The notes: a model not told the origin generated them from the letters alone. A stretch of 64,000 nucleotides of DNA from Chloroflexota bacterium (GCA_902810755.1 CADDYT010000009.1:1-64000), one strand, 5' to 3'; positions 15,479 to 25,722 are shown, counted from the stretch's first letter. Numbers and translations: made by a program.

Positions 15479-17668
15479 TTACGCAGGCGTAACCCCCGCT
15501 GTTACACTTTTCTTTCCGTCGGCAGTTTGCAACGTGATGGCCGGCGTAGAGAGACTGAGATAGGTTTCGAGGTGCAGCGGGCCAACGGTTGGATTGTCGG
15601 GCGTGATGGTGGATGATTGGACAGAGAGCGTCACCGTTGCCGGTGTGGCGCTCCCTCGCGACAGAGCAAACGCGGCCAGCAGTTCGTCGCCGGGTTGCAC
15701 GGAACTGAGGCCGCAGGTAGTTTGCATAGCCGTTGACCCTGCGGCGGCCAGCATACTGAATGTGTAGTTGTAGGAGGTGCGCAGCGCGGATGGAGCGGAA
15801 CGCAGCAATTGCCAGCGCGCCACCAGCCAGGAAGCGTTGTCGACGACAGGCAGGGCCTGCACGCCGAGCAATTGCAGGTCATTGCCAAATTGCGTCTGCA
15901 TCGTTGCCGGGGCAATGGAGGCAGAGGGATCGACGATATACAATTTGAAGGGAGCGCCGCCCAACCGCGCGGGTTGAGCAATGAGTGTGGCGTGCGCGAA
16001 CCGGGCAAGCAGCGCATTGGTCAGGCTATCATAGGGGCCGACGAGTAGCGCGGCAGGGCCTGTTTGCGGTCCGGGCAGCACAAGACACTTGCCAGCGTCA
16101 AATAACGCCGCTGGCATATGCATCTGCTCCGTCAGGAAGCTCAGCGCGGTCTGCGTGGCGGCATCCGAGGTGATATAGACCCGGGCGAGGTGGAGTTGCG
16201 CGGCCAGTTGATCGGCTTCGGCCAGCGCGTGTTGCAGGGAACTCAGGTCGTTGTGATAGGGATAAGGCTGAAAGCTGCGATCATCATACTTGCCTTCAAC
16301 TTGATCCAGCACGCCGCCGAAGCTGCCCACGAACTGCATTATCACAATGACGACCAGACTGCAGTAGAGGGCGTACCGCCACCATTGCAGTCCGAGTCGG
16401 GAATGCTGGAAGCGGCGCGACCATGCAAGGAGCTTACCGACAAAGAGGCCGATGAGGATAAAGGGGCCGGGCAAGAGGAACAGGAAATACTGGGCATGCA
16501 GGTCAAGGGAGTGGCGTGAGAGCGCCAGCAGCGGGACAATCTGCCAGACCAGCAGCAGGAGCAAGCCGCGCCTGTAGCCGCTAGCAAAGAAATCCGACCA
16601 CCACGCCCGCAACGAAAAGCTTCCCTTGCTGCCCTGTCCCCGCGCTCCATCCATGTCATGCTGCGCTTCGCTCAGCATAGGACTGGTCGGCCAGAGTATC
16701 AGGGCCACAGCCACCAGCGCGCCGCCCAGGACGAGCAGGAACATGACGGCATAGAGGTGCAGGCTGTCCACAGCGGGCGCGAAGGCGCGCTGGATGGAAC
16801 CCGGATAGGTGGGAGGCGTGGTGTACGGCACGAGAAATGAGCGGTAGAAACGCAGCGCCTGGTCATCGATCACGGCATGTCCGCTGGAGGCGGGCAGGAG
16901 CGAGAGCAGATCGATGAATCTGTGCATGAACTCCCACAGCAGAAACGGGGAAAATATGATGAGCAGGCCAATGGCCGAGAAAATGAGGTCGCGCCAGCGC
17001 AGCGTGCGAAACGCGAGGACAAGGGCGACGGCCAGCGGCGCGAGCAGCAGGAGCGTGATGGCGTGAAACTGGTAGAGGATACCGAGCAGCAGCAGAGCGG
17101 GGAAGAGCCAGCCCTTGCGGCCTTCGACAACGCCGAGGAAGAGCAGGAAGATGAAAAGGACGACGAAGGGGGCCATCATATTGGGCTGCCAGATGAACCG
17201 CTCGTAGATCAGGGGCCTGAAGGTGACGGCGTAGAGCAGCGCGGCCACGAGGGCGGCGGCGCGCCCAAAATAGCGGCGCGTGAAGATGTAGGTCAGCACA
17301 ACGGCAATGACGGATAAAGCCCCCACCAGCGCCGTCCCCCACATGGGATTGCTGCTCAGGGCTGCCGGTAGCATCAGCAGATAGATCGCGCCGGGCGGGT
17401 TGGCGAGGCCGATGGAGGAGCGATTGCTGGTGACCGGCAGCAGGCCGTGATGGATGGCGTCGTAGGCCAGGCGGAAGAGCATTGCCTGGTCTTCGTCAAA
17501 TTCGGTAGTGTTGATGCCGTAGAGGCGCAGAAAAGCGGCGATGAGCAGGATCAGCAGGATCAGGTAGAAATCCCAGGAGGTGAGCAGGGAACGCAACCAT
17601 TGCTGGCCGCGCTTTCCCGTTACGCTATCTTCTGTCTCTGTAGAGGGCCTGGGCTGCGTAAGGCTCAT
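15479..17668 (-). CDS. GT39-like membrane glycosyltransferase
   Basis: 729 residues. A polytopic membrane protein with about ten hydrophobic helices up to residue 460, then a C-terminal soluble domain. The first extracytoplasmic loop carries FDEDQAMLF, the acidic motif of GT-C/ArnT/PMT-type transferases that use polyprenyl-phosphate sugars. It therefore probably transfers a lipid-linked sugar at the outer face of the membrane. The ATG overlaps the thrC stop in ATGA, so translation is coupled to thrC, though a metabolic link is not evident. Residues about 330-339 are encoded by a family B repeat. Confidence 0.8.
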   Translation of the reverse strand: MSLTQPRPSTETEDSVTGKRGQQWLRSLLTSWDFYLILLILLIAAFLRLYGINTTEFDEDQAMLFRLAYDAIHHGLLPVTSNRSSIGLANPPGAIYLLMLPAALSSNPMWGTALVGALSVIAVVLTYIFTRRYFGRAAALVAALLYAVTFRPLIYERFIWQPNMMAPFVVLFIFLLFLGVVEGRKGWLFPALLLLGILYQFHAITLLLLAPLAVALVLAFRTLRWRDLIFSAIGLLIIFSPFLLWEFMHRFIDLLSLLPASSGHAVIDDQALRFYRSFLVPYTTPPTYPGSIQRAFAPAVDSLHLYAVMFLLVLGGALVAVALILWPTSPMLSEAQHDMDGARGQGSKGSFSLRAWWSDFFASGYRRGLLLLLVWQIVPLLALSRHSLDLHAQYFLFLLPGPFILIGLFVGKLLAWSRRFQHSRLGLQWWRYALYCSLVVIVIMQFVGSFGGVLDQVEGKYDDRSFQPYPYHNDLSSLQHALAEADQLAAQLHLARVYITSDAATQTALSFLTEQMHMPAALFDAGKCLVLPGPQTGPAALLVGPYDSLTNALLARFAHATLIAQPARLGGAPFKLYIVDPSASIAPATMQTQFGNDLQLLGVQALPVVDNASWLVARWQLLRSAPSALRTSYNYTFSMLAAAGSTAMQTTCGLSSVQPGDELLAAFALSRGSATPATVTLSVQSSTITPDNPTVGPLHLETYLSLSTPAITLQTADGKKSVTAGVTPA
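16652..16679. repeat. Family B repeat inside the GT39 coding region (copy B6)
   Basis: The family B core (CATGTCATGCTGCGCTTCGC then TCAGCATAG) is translated in frame as MLSEAQHDM on the minus strand. It is followed by the low-complexity DGARGQGSKG. The frame is intact, so the insertion was tolerated in a loop. Confidence 0.75.
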
Positions 17669-19089
17669 AGTTTAAGTACGCTCCTGATGGCTGGAAGAGC
17701 AGGTTCGACAACAGCATCGTCGGCGCGTTGGGGAATGCCTGTTACAGTGTCTTTGAGCAGATTGCCCGTCAGGATGCCGACGACACGCTCGTCGCGTTTG
17801 ATGACGCCGCGCTCGACCAGTTTGCGCATACCGGCCAGTGTAGCGGCGGAGGCAGGCTCGCAGCCTATGCCGGAACGATCAATCACGGCTTTGGCAGCCA
17901 GAATCTCCTCGTCCGTTACCTCTTCGACCACACCGTCGCTTTCTTCGATCACGCGGCGGGCGCGGGTGTAGCTCACGGGGTTGCCGATCTTGATGGCGGT
18001 AGCGACGGTGTGAGCCTGCACGCTCTCGCGACTGGCGAAGTTCTGCATGAAGCTGCGATAGAAAGGATTGGCCCCCTGCGCCTGGATGGAGGCGATGCGC
18101 GGCATGTGGCCGATGAGCGAAAGCTGGTATGCCTGCCGGAAGGCTTTGCCGATAGCGGAGGTGTTACCGAGATTGCCTGCCGGGAGGACGAGCCAGTCGG
18201 GGGCCTGCCAGTCAAGCTGCTGCAATAACTCGAAGCCAATGGCTTTCTGGCCCTCGACGCGGAAAGGGTTGAGGGAGTTGAGCAGGTAGATTCCGGCCTC
18301 GTTGCAGACCTGTTCGACCAGGCGCATGGCGTCATCGAAATCTCCAGCGATCTGGATGGTGGTCGCGCCATAGGCCAGCGATTGCGCCAGCTTGCCGCCG
18401 GCGACATTGCCTGCGGGCAGGAAGACGATGCAGCGCATGCCCGCCTGCGCCGCATATGAGGCCAGCGAGGCAGAAGTGTTGCCGGTGGAAGCGCAGGCTA
18501 CGGCGCTCGCCCCCAGCAGGTGCGCTATGGTGATGCCAACCGTCATGCCGCGATCTTTGAAGCTGCCGGTCGGATTTTCACCCTCGTGCTTGAGGTAGAG
18601 CCGTTCCAGCCCGGCGAATTTGCCGATCTGGCGATGGCCGACGCGCCCGGTGCCGCAGTTTTCCAGACCGACCGGGTAGAGGCCCGTATTGCCTTCGGGA
18701 CGGCTGATGACGTAGCGTGTGGGAACGGGCAGGATCAATTCGCGATAACGCCAGACGCCGCTCTGGTTGAGCAAGAGTTCTTCCGTGTTACCGGACCAGG
18801 TGTGCAGGCCGCCTGATCGCTCATCGAATAGCTGGCGCCAGGACGCACCGGCCCGTGGCGGCAAATCGATCTCCACCGCGTTGAGGATGTCACCGGCCTC
18901 GTCGAGCAAGGGGGTAGCAGGGATGCGCGGCATGAGCTGCGCTTCGACGTCCAGCACGCCACCACAGTCACAGCGATAGCGTGGGGTCTGCCCGCTCTCA
19001 GCGCCTGGATAGAGCGCGTCGCACTCTACACAGCGCAGCGAGATGGGCGCCAGGGCCTCAGCAATCTTTTGCGTCAAGGTACTATTCAT
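17665..19089 (-). CDS. thrC: Threonine synthase
   Basis: 474 residues; PLP-dependent conversion of O-phosphohomoserine to threonine. The N-terminal four-Cys knuckle (CVECDALYPG ... RCDCGG) is typical of the class I family. The PLP lysine lies in GSFKDRGMTVG, and the phosphate-binding loop is LPAGNLGNTSAIGKA. The start is ATG 19089: MNSTLTQKIAEAL has GAGGAG 10 nt upstream. Earlier in-frame codons run far into thrB and give an unrelated Arg/Pro-rich extension. The start overlaps the thrB stop by 8 nt, so the pair is translationally coupled. Confidence 0.96.
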   Translation of the reverse strand: MNSTLTQKIAEALAPISLRCVECDALYPGAESGQTPRYRCDCGGVLDVEAQLMPRIPATPLLDEAGDILNAVEIDLPPRAGASWRQLFDERSGGLHTWSGNTEELLLNQSGVWRYRELILPVPTRYVISRPEGNTGLYPVGLENCGTGRVGHRQIGKFAGLERLYLKHEGENPTGSFKDRGMTVGITIAHLLGASAVACASTGNTSASLASYAAQAGMRCIVFLPAGNVAGGKLAQSLAYGATTIQIAGDFDDAMRLVEQVCNEAGIYLLNSLNPFRVEGQKAIGFELLQQLDWQAPDWLVLPAGNLGNTSAIGKAFRQAYQLSLIGHMPRIASIQAQGANPFYRSFMQNFASRESVQAHTVATAIKIGNPVSYTRARRVIEESDGVVEEVTDEEILAAKAVIDRSGIGCEPASAATLAGMRKLVERGVIKRDERVVGILTGNLLKDTVTGIPQRADDAVVEPALPAIRSVLKL

Positions 19090-20143
19090 TGGCCGCTCGC
19101 TCCTCATTTGTTCTGGCCGGGGACCAGTAGAATTGATCGCTATAGGTGGCTTTCTCTTCCCTGCGCGCGCCATCACGCCGACCGCGCGGGGCTTTGATGA
19201 CTCGCGCCCCCTGCTGGTCTGCGCGCAGGATGCGCCCTGTTCCCTCGACGCCGTGCGCGCGGGCCGTTGCCTGCATGGCGTGTAATATCTCATGAAAATT
19301 GGAACTGGCAAGGGCGATGAGGGAGGAGCCGCCACCGGAGAGACTGGCCCCGTGCGCACCAGCCGCGACAGCCGCGTCAATGATGGCGGGCATGGCGGGG
19401 AAAAGGGCCTGGCGGTAGGGCTGGTGCAGGCGATCCTGCATGGCCTCGCCGATCAGTTCATAGCGGCCCGTTTGCAGCGCGGTCAGCAGGAGGGCGACAC
19501 GCCCGGTGTTGAAAGTAACATCGGCCTTTGAGTAGCTGGCAGGCAGCAACTTGCGCCCGGCGATGGTATCCATGGGGAAGGATGGCGTAAAAATGACGGC
19601 TTTCAATGCATCGGGGAAAGGCGTTTTCACGGCGCGAATCTTGCCCCCGGCAACCGTCGTGGCGACCAGGCCGCCGAGCAGGGCCGGCGCGACATTATCG
19701 GGGTGGTTGCCCGCCTCGGCCTCGACGGCGAGTTCGAGCAGTTCCTCTTTCGCGACAGCCGCGCCGCGCACGCGCAGCAATTCGTTGGCGGCCATCAGTC
19801 CACCCACAACGGCGGTGGCGCTACTGCCGAGGCCGCAACCGGGCGGAATGTCGATGAACATGCGAACAGAGACGGCAGGCAACTCGACCTGTCGCCGCTC
19901 AAAGAGGAGCGCGAAGGCGCGGAAAAACAGGTTATCCGGCCCGGTGGAGAGACCGGCGCCCAACGCCCCGAACACCTCAATGAGGGGCCGCTGCGGATCA
20001 TCTCCTGATTGCTCCACGAAAAAACGATTATAGAGTTGTAGTGCTAAGCCCAGGCTATCGAAACCCGGCCCTAGATTAGCCGAGGTGGCGGGCGTTAAGA
20101 CGGAGACTGTAGCAGGAAATACCGATGTCGGTGCCATCGCCAT
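19082..20143 (-). CDS. thrB: Homoserine kinase
   Basis: 353 residues; ATP-dependent phosphorylation of homoserine, the step before threonine synthase. GHMP-kinase hallmarks: PATSANLGPGFDSLGLAL at the N-terminus, the ATP loop PPGCGLGSSATAVVGG, and GASLSGGGSSLIAL near the C-terminus. The last 40 residues (RGRRDGARREEKATYSDQF) form a basic extension beyond the usual 300-310. Two ATGs, 20143 and 20137, compete; AAAGG is 4 and 10 nt upstream respectively, so 20137 may be the true start. A good promoter lies at 20164-20192, giving a very short leader. Confidence 0.95.
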   Translation of the reverse strand: MAMAPTSVFPATVSVLTPATSANLGPGFDSLGLALQLYNRFFVEQSGDDPQRPLIEVFGALGAGLSTGPDNLFFRAFALLFERRQVELPAVSVRMFIDIPPGCGLGSSATAVVGGLMAANELLRVRGAAVAKEELLELAVEAEAGNHPDNVAPALLGGLVATTVAGGKIRAVKTPFPDALKAVIFTPSFPMDTIAGRKLLPASYSKADVTFNTGRVALLLTALQTGRYELIGEAMQDRLHQPYRQALFPAMPAIIDAAVAAGAHGASLSGGGSSLIALASSNFHEILHAMQATARAHGVEGTGRILRADQQGARVIKAPRGRRDGARREEKATYSDQFYWSPARTNEERAANE

Positions 20144-20163
20144 CCTGCCTTTCTGATGTGCAA

Positions 20164-20192
20164 AGCATATATCTGCGCAATCCTTTCCTCAA
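20164..20192 (-). promoter_or_regulatory. Sigma70-type promoter of thrB-thrC-GT39
   Basis: On the minus strand, TTGAGG (20187-20192), 17-bp spacer, TATGCT (20164-20169). Predicted transcription start is near 20157, only about 14-20 nt before the thrB start codon. Confidence 0.65.
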
Positions 20193-20253
20193 GTCGGCCC
20201 TATTCTACCTGTTTCCGGGCCAAATTGCAATGTATGCAGGGACAAAAGTCATA

Positions 20254-20327
20254 AATATGTTGAGAAGAGCGTTGGCCGCTGCGTTCAGCGCGCTGAACGC
20301 AGCGGCCAACGCTCTTCTCAACATATT
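20254..20327 (-). terminator. Perfect 74-bp palindrome at the ilvD stop
   Basis: Arms of 37 bp (20254-20290 and 20291-20327) are exact reverse complements with no spacer at the centre (GTTCAGCGCGCTGAAC). It begins at the ilvD stop codon. A short T-rich stretch (TATGACTTTTG) follows on the minus strand. It probably ends the ilv transcript and protects its 3' end. Confidence 0.8.
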
Positions 20328-22017
20328 AAATGTCTGCCAGTACGGCTCCCGTGTTGGCGGAGGTGACAAGGGAGGCATAGCGGCGCAGCCAGCGGCTCTT
20401 GACGGGAGCATGTGGCGGCTTGATCGCGTTGGCCGCGCGGGCTTCGTCCAGACGCTGCTGCATCTGTTCGGGGGTCAGGTCGACATCGAGGCGATGTTCG
20501 ATCAGGTCGATGGAGATCAGGTCGCCATCGACGAGGGCGGCGATGGGGCCACCTGCCGCCGCTTCGGGCGAGACATGGCCGATGCAGGCCCCGCGCGTGC
20601 CGCCAGAGAAACGGCCATCGGTGACGAGCGCGACCTTCTCGCCGAGGCCCATGCCCATGATGTTGGCGGTGGGCGCAAGCATCTCCTGCATGCCGGGACC
20701 GCCGCGCGGCCCCTCGTAGCGAATGACCACCACGTCTCCCTCTCTGACATGCCCGTTGAGGATGCCCGCGCACGCCTCTTCCTGCGAATTATAAATGCGC
20801 GCCGGGCCAACGTGGCGCATCATCGAAGGCGCGACGGCGCCGACTTTGACGACGGCCCCGTCGGGCGCGAGGTTGCCGGTGAGGATAGCAAGCCCGCCGC
20901 GCTCGCTGTGGGGAGAGTCGATGGGACGAATGACTTCCGGGTCCTCGACTTTCGCTTCGGCGATATTCTCGCCCAGCGTTCTGAGCGTGACGGTCGGGCG
21001 GTCGAGGTTGAGGACGCCGGGCTTTTTCGAGAGTTCCTTCAGGATGGCGCTGATGCCGCCCGCGCGGTCAACATCTTCCATATGCCATTTGCCGGACGGG
21101 CTGACCTTGCACAGGTGCGGCGTGCGCTCGGAGACGGCGTTGATGCGCTCAAGCGAATATTCGACGCCCGCCTCCTGAGCAATCGCCAGGGTATGCAGAA
21201 CAGTGTTGGTCGAGCCGCCCATCGCCATGTCCAGCGCGAAGGCGTTGTCAATCGTTTCGGCGTTGACAATCTTGCGCGGCGTGAGATCGGCTTTGATAAG
21301 CTGCAAGATCATGCGCCCGGCCTCGCGCGCCAGTTCGCGCCGCGCTTCGCTGGTGGCGAGCCGCGAGCCATTGCCGGGCAGGGCGATGCCCAGCGCCTCC
21401 ATCAGGCAATTCATCGAGTTGGCGGTGAACATGCCGGAGCAGGAGCCGCAGGAAGGGCAGGCATTCTGTTCAAGGGCAAGCAATTCCTCGTCATCGATCT
21501 TGCCCGCCTGGTACGCGCCCACACCCTCGAAGACGCTGATGAGGTCGATGGAACGGCCATCGGCCAGCTTGCCAGCCGCCATCGGGCCGCCGCTGACGAA
21601 GATAGTGGGGATATCGAGGCGCATCGCTGCCATCAGCATGCCCGGCACAATCTTGTCGCAATTGGGGATGCAGACCATGCCGTCGAAGCGGTGCGCCTCG
21701 ATCATCGTCTCCACACAATCGGCAATCAGTTCGCGGCTGGGCAGCGAGTATTTCATGCCGATATGGCCCATGGCAATGCCGTCATCAACGCCGATGGTGT
21801 TGAACTCAAAGGGAACGCCGCCCGCCGCACGAATGGCCTCTTTGACCAGCTTGCCAAACGCCTGCAAATGGACATGTCCCGGCACCACGTCCACATAGGA
21901 ATTGCAGACGGCGATGAACGGCTTGTTGAAATCGTTTTCGCCTACGACCCCGGTCGCGCGCAGCAGCCCCCGGTGCGGCGCTCGCTCAAAACCGAGTTTG
22001 ATCTGATCTGAACGCAT
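20326..22017 (-). CDS. ilvD: Dihydroxy-acid dehydratase
   Basis: 563 residues; dehydrates 2,3-dihydroxy-isovalerate and -methylvalerate to the keto acids for valine and isoleucine. Iron-sulfur Cys residues are visible in [25 protein letters not shown] and [17 protein letters not shown]; the C-terminal domain has [15 protein letters not shown]. Length is standard. ATG 22017 has AAGGA 9 nt upstream. It is the last gene of the branched-chain cluster and ends in the long palindrome. The gap to ilvE is 115 nt. Confidence 0.97.
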   Translation of the reverse strand: MRSDQIKLGFERAPHRGLLRATGVVGENDFNKPFIAVCNSYVDVVPGHVHLQAFGKLVKEAIRAAGGVPFEFNTIGVDDGIAMGHIGMKYSLPSRELIADCVETMIEAHRFDGMVCIPNCDKIVPGMLMAAMRLDIPTIFVSGGPMAAGKLADGRSIDLISVFEGVGAYQAGKIDDEELLALEQNACPSCGSCSGMFTANSMNCLMEALGIALPGNGSRLATSEARRELAREAGRMILQLIKADLTPRKIVNAETIDNAFALDMAMGGSTNTVLHTLAIAQEAGVEYSLERINAVSERTPHLCKVSPSGKWHMEDVDRAGGISAILKELSKKPGVLNLDRPTVTLRTLGENIAEAKVEDPEVIRPIDSPHSERGGLAILTGNLAPDGAVVKVGAVAPSMMRHVGPARIYNSQEEACAGILNGHVREGDVVVIRYEGPRGGPGMQEMLAPTANIMGMGLGEKVALVTDGRFSGGTRGACIGHVSPEAAAGGPIAALVDGDLISIDLIEHRLDVDLTPEQMQQRLDEARAANAIKPPHAPVKSRWLRRYASLVTSANTGAVLADI

Positions 22018-22132
22018 ACGACAACATCCTTACTGTATTTACACTTGACCCTTTCGGCTCTGGTGGTATACTTCCTCCATCGGGAAGCGACAGGAGTCAG
22101 GCCCTTTCCCAATCTCCCGTCCGGGTTGGAAA

Positions 22133-23137
22133 CTAATAGACGGGAGTTACCCAGTCTCGATATTTTTCATGTTCGCCGCGACAGGCGGCGAGGTAGACTT
22201 CTTGCAGTTTCATGGTGTAAGGCCCCGGCTGGCCATTGCCGACGCGGCGGCGGTCAACGCTGGTGACGGGCGAGACCTGCACGCCGGTGCCGCAGAGGAA
22301 GATTTCGTCTGAGGCGTAGAGTTCAGTGCGGTCGATGCGCCGCTCCTCCACCGGCAGGCCCAGTTCCTGCTGGATCATGCCGAGCAGGGCGTTGCGCGTC
22401 ACGCCTTCGAGAATGTCTTCGGCCAGTTCGGGCGTGGCAAATTTGCCGTTGCGCAAGATGAAGAGGTTGCACGAACTGCCCTCGGAGACGGTGCCGTCGT
22501 CGGTCAGCATGATGGCCTCATCGAAGCCTGCCGCGCTGGCATCGTCGACCGCCAGCGAGCTATTGATGTAGGCGCCGGTGACTTTGGCGCGCACGGGCAT
22601 GGCGTTGCTGTTGGCGCGCCGCCAGGGCGAGGTGCAGACGCTGAGGCCCGCGCTGATATCGACGTAGTTGCCCATCGGGAAGGCATAGATGGCCATCGCG
22701 TCTTCCAGCGAACTGAGTGTGAGTTTGATAGTGCGCGAGGCTTTATAGGCCAGCGGGCGCACGTAGACATCCGAGCGATAGCCATGCCTGCGCACCAGTT
22801 CGACGGTGATCTCACACAGTTCGTCAAGCGACTCTTTCGGCTGGATACGCAGGACGTTACACGAGTTCATCATGCGCTGGTAATGCTCGCGCATTTTGAG
22901 CAGATAGAGCTGTTCGTGCTGCTCGTTCCAGTAGGCGCGAATGCCTTCGAAGCAGGCGGTGCCATAGTGCAGGGCGTGGGTGGCGATGCTGATTTTCGCC
23001 TCGCTCATCGGCACGATGCGCCCTTCAAAATAGGCATAGCCTTCATCCGGGTTCAGCACCGGTATTTTCGGGGCTTCTGCCTTCGGCTGGTGGCCGTTCT
23101 GCTCTGTTGCTGATAAATTAGGATCAACCTGGGTCAC
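22133..23137 (-). CDS. ilvE: Branched-chain amino acid aminotransferase
   Basis: 334 residues; PLP-dependent transamination of the keto acids of Val, Ile and Leu with glutamate. Fold-type IV features: YFEGRIVPMSEAKISI, YGTACFEGIRAYW, the PLP lysine in VRAKVTGAYINS, EGSSCNLFILRNGK and the phosphate-binding GVTRNALL. A GTG start at 23137 is preceded by AAAGGAG at 8 nt. A family A repeat separates it from leuA, so expression may depend on read-through. Confidence 0.96.
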   Translation of the reverse strand: MTQVDPNLSATEQNGHQPKAEAPKIPVLNPDEGYAYFEGRIVPMSEAKISIATHALHYGTACFEGIRAYWNEQHEQLYLLKMREHYQRMMNSCNVLRIQPKESLDELCEITVELVRRHGYRSDVYVRPLAYKASRTIKLTLSSLEDAMAIYAFPMGNYVDISAGLSVCTSPWRRANSNAMPVRAKVTGAYINSSLAVDDASAAGFDEAIMLTDDGTVSEGSSCNLFILRNGKFATPELAEDILEGVTRNALLGMIQQELGLPVEERRIDRTELYASDEIFLCGTGVQVSPVTSVDRRRVGNGQPGPYTMKLQEVYLAACRGEHEKYRDWVTPVY

Positions 23138-23175
23138 GAATTTTGCTCCTTTGCGGGGCTATCCCACCCCGCCCC

Positions 23176-23295
23176 CAGGTCACCCGCAAGGGGTGGCCCT
23201 ACTATAGACGGCTTTCACTATCCCCCGCTCGTCGCTCGCCTGCCTCGCGGGCCAGCATTCCGTGTAGAGTAGGGGTATCCCTTGCGGGTACCCTG
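23176..23295. repeat. Family A palindromic repeat (copy A3)
   Basis: Left arm 23176-23213, with GGGTGGCCCTACTATAGACG at its inner end; right arm 23268-23295 (AGTAGGGGTATCCCTTGCGG..). Arms have diverged at several positions. The right arm ends 23 nt from the leuA stop codon. It lies inside the ilv operon between leuA and ilvE. Confidence 0.8.
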
Positions 23296-23318
23296 TAGTG
23301 GGGCGGAACGGCAGTCGG

Positions 23319-24494
23319 TTAGATAGCGGCAGGCGTCTCCTGGCCGCTTTCGACGATGTAGACGAGGTCTGCATCGGTGATGTGTTTTTTCTGGTCAGCC
23401 ATCGCGACGAAACGGCGATAGGCGACCTTGAGTTCTTCGGCGTTGAGGCGGTAGCCGAGCTGGCGCAGGCGGGCATCGAGACCGTGCCGACCGGAATGCT
23501 TGCCCAGTACGAGTTTGGTGTCCGTCCAGCCGACCGACTGCGGCGTCATGATCTCGTAGGTCAGGCGGTTCTTGAGCATGCCATCCTGGTGAATGCCGGC
23601 CTCGTGGGCGAAGGCGTTCATGCCGACGATGGCCTTGTTGGGCTGGACAGGCAGGCCGGTCAGGCGGCTGACAAGCTGGCTGGCGGCCAGGAACTCTTCG
23701 GCGCGCACGCGCGTATCGGCCCGGTAGACCTCCGGGCGCGTGCGCATGGCCATCACCACCTCTTCGATGGCGGTGTTACCGGCGCGTTCGCCGATGCCGT
23801 TGATCGTCACTTCGACCTGGCGCGCCCCGGCCTGAATGGCAGCGAGCGTGTTGGCGGTCGCCATGCCGAGGTCGTTATGGCAGTGCGCGCTCATCACGAC
23901 ATTTTCGATGCCCGGCACGCGCTCCTGCAGGTAGCGGAAAAGCGCCTGGTACTCGTGCGGCATGGTGTAGCCGACGGTATCCGGGATGTTGATGGTGGTC
24001 GCGCCACATTTGATGGCCGTTTCAAAGACGCGGCAGAGATAGTCCCAGTCGCTGCGCGTGGCGTCCTCCGCCGAAAACTCGACGGTGGGGCAGAGATTGC
24101 GCGCGTATGAGACCATCGCCCGGATCTGCTGCAACGCCTGCTCACGATCGATATTGAACTTGTACTTAAGGTGGATATCAGAGGTAGCGATAAACACATG
24201 GATCACAGGCTGTTCGGCCTCGCGTACAGCTTCCCAGACGGCATCGATATCGCTGGCGTTGGCGCGGGCAAGTCCGGCGATAGCGACGCCGCGAGTGCGC
24301 TTCGCAATCTCTTTGACTGCCGCAAGGTCGCCCGGCGAGGCAGCCGGGAAGCCAGCCTCGATGATGTCCACGTTGAGGCGCACCAGTTGTTCGGCAACCT
24401 GCAACTTCTCCTCGGTGGTCATCGTCGCCCCAGGGGACTGTTCGCCATCGCGCAACGTCGTGTCAAAAATTTTAATTACCGCAGGGTCTCCCAT
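23319..24494 (-). CDS. leuA: 2-isopropylmalate synthase without C-terminal regulatory domain
   Basis: 391 residues. Catalytic TIM barrel of the HMGL family ([44 protein letters not shown]) plus the following subdomains ([21 protein letters not shown]). Full-length LeuA is about 510 residues with a leucine-binding LeuA-dimer domain after position 390; here the protein stops at that boundary. It may be feedback-insensitive, or a related Claisen-condensing enzyme such as homocitrate or citramalate synthase; context favours leucine. Start has AAGGAGG 10 nt upstream. It follows ilvC by 151 nt. Confidence 0.9.
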   Translation of the reverse strand: MGDPAVIKIFDTTLRDGEQSPGATMTTEEKLQVAEQLVRLNVDIIEAGFPAASPGDLAAVKEIAKRTRGVAIAGLARANASDIDAVWEAVREAEQPVIHVFIATSDIHLKYKFNIDREQALQQIRAMVSYARNLCPTVEFSAEDATRSDWDYLCRVFETAIKCGATTINIPDTVGYTMPHEYQALFRYLQERVPGIENVVMSAHCHNDLGMATANTLAAIQAGARQVEVTINGIGERAGNTAIEEVVMAMRTRPEVYRADTRVRAEEFLAASQLVSRLTGLPVQPNKAIVGMNAFAHEAGIHQDGMLKNRLTYEIMTPQSVGWTDTKLVLGKHSGRHGLDARLRQLGYRLNAEELKVAYRRFVAMADQKKHITDADLVYIVESGQETPAAI

Positions 24495-24645
24495 TGTTTA
24501 AGTTCCTCCTTGTAACCTTGAGATGGGTTCCGTACCCACCTGCCTGACCTGAGCGGGTATCCACTGTGGATACCCCTCGACTGTGTTTTGCTCCAGGCGC
24601 AGGTTCTGCCGCATCCGGCGGCAGACGCCTGGTAGAAGAGCGAGA

Positions 24646-25722
24646 CTAATTTGTTGCCTGTGCCGGGGCTTCCTCTGTCTGAGGCGTCTCGGCTTTTTCT
24701 TTGTTCTGCGCAATCTCCGCCTTTTTGTTGGGGGCGTTGAGCCAGGGCATCATGGCGCGCAGTTCGCTGCCGACCTGCTCGATCTGGTGCGCGGCGTTGG
24801 CTTTGCGCATGGCGTTGAAGCTGGGGCGACCAGCCTGATTTTCCAGAATCCAGCGCGTGGCAAAGGCGCCCGTCTGGATTTCGTTGAGGATGCGGCGCAT
24901 CTCGTCGCGGGCGCGCTGGTCAATGATGCGCGGGCCGGAGACGTAATCGCCAAATTCAGCGGTGTCGCTGACGGAGTAGCGCATGTAGCTCATGCCGCCC
25001 TGGTACATGAGGTCAACGATCAGCTTCATCTCGTGCATGCACTCAAAGTAGGCCACCTCCGGCTGATAACCGGCCTCAACGAGCGTCTCGAAACCGGCGC
25101 GAATGAGCGAGGTGACGCCGCCGCAGAGGACGGCCTGTTCGCCAAAGAGGTCGGTCTCGGTCTCCTCGGCGATGGTGGTGCGCAGGACGCCCGCGCGCGT
25201 GCAGCCGATGGCGCGGGCATAGGCCAGGGTCATGGCCTCGGCCTGCCCGGTGGCGTCCTGATGGATGGCCCAGAGCGCGGGGACGCCAACGCCTTCGACG
25301 AAGAGGCGGCGCAGCATATGGCCGGGGCTTTTCGGCGCAACCATCGCCACGTCGATATCCTCCGGCGGGACGATCTGTGAGTAGTGCAGGCTGAAGCCGT
25401 GCGCCGTCATCAGCATCTTGCCGGGGGCCAGGCCGGGCTTGATATCGCGCTCGTAGACCTCGCGGTGATACTGGTCGGGAATGAGAATCATGATGACGTC
25501 GGCCTGCTCAGCCGCGTCTGCCGGCGTCATGACGCGCAGGCCCTCGGCCTCGGCCTTCTCGCGGCTCTTGCTGCCAGCAGGAAGGCCGACAACGACATCA
25601 CAGCCGTTGTCGCGCATGTTGAGGGCGTGCGCGTGGCCCTGACTGCCATAGCCGACAACGGCTACGCGCTTCTTCTGGATGAGTTCAAGGTTCGCGTCGG
25701 CGTCGTAATAGATGTTTGCCAT
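24646..25722 (-). CDS. ilvC: Ketol-acid reductoisomerase
   Basis: About 358 residues; converts acetolactate and acetohydroxybutyrate to the dihydroxy acids with NADPH and Mg. The N-terminal dinucleotide site is [19 protein letters not shown], with [15 protein letters not shown] at the cofactor-selecting loop. Metal and substrate residues lie in [18 protein letters not shown] and [16 protein letters not shown]. The class I enzyme is followed by a low-complexity tail rich in Lys/Glu/Ala ([18 protein letters not shown]), which is unusual. ATG 25722 has AAAAGGAG 8 nt upstream; the frame continues upstream without one. Confidence 0.97.
   Translation of the reverse strand: MANIYYDADANLELIQKKRVAVVGYGSQGHAHALNMRDNGCDVVVGLPAGSKSREKAEAEGLRVMTPADAAEQADVIMILIPDQYHREVYERDIKPGLAPGKMLMTAHGFSLHYSQIVPPEDIDVAMVAPKSPGHMLRRLFVEGVGVPALWAIHQDATGQAEAMTLAYARAIGCTRAGVLRTTIAEETETDLFGEQAVLCGGVTSLIRAGFETLVEAGYQPEVAYFECMHEMKLIVDLMYQGGMSYMRYSVSDTAEFGDYVSGPRIIDQRARDEMRRILNEIQTGAFATRWILENQAGRPSFNAMRKANAAHQIEQVGSELRAMMPWLNAPNKKAEIAQNKEKAETPQTEEAPAQATN

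Noticed and set aside
19090..19380. 97-residue N-terminal extension of threonine synthase
   Set aside because: It lies within thrB, is Arg/Pro-rich, and the family-typical start at 19089 has a good ribosome site.
20125..22011. Long plus-strand open frame opposite ilvD
   Set aside because: It is the GC-rich antisense shadow of a certain gene; its product is Arg/Ala/His-rich without any recognisable motif and it runs through the palindrome.
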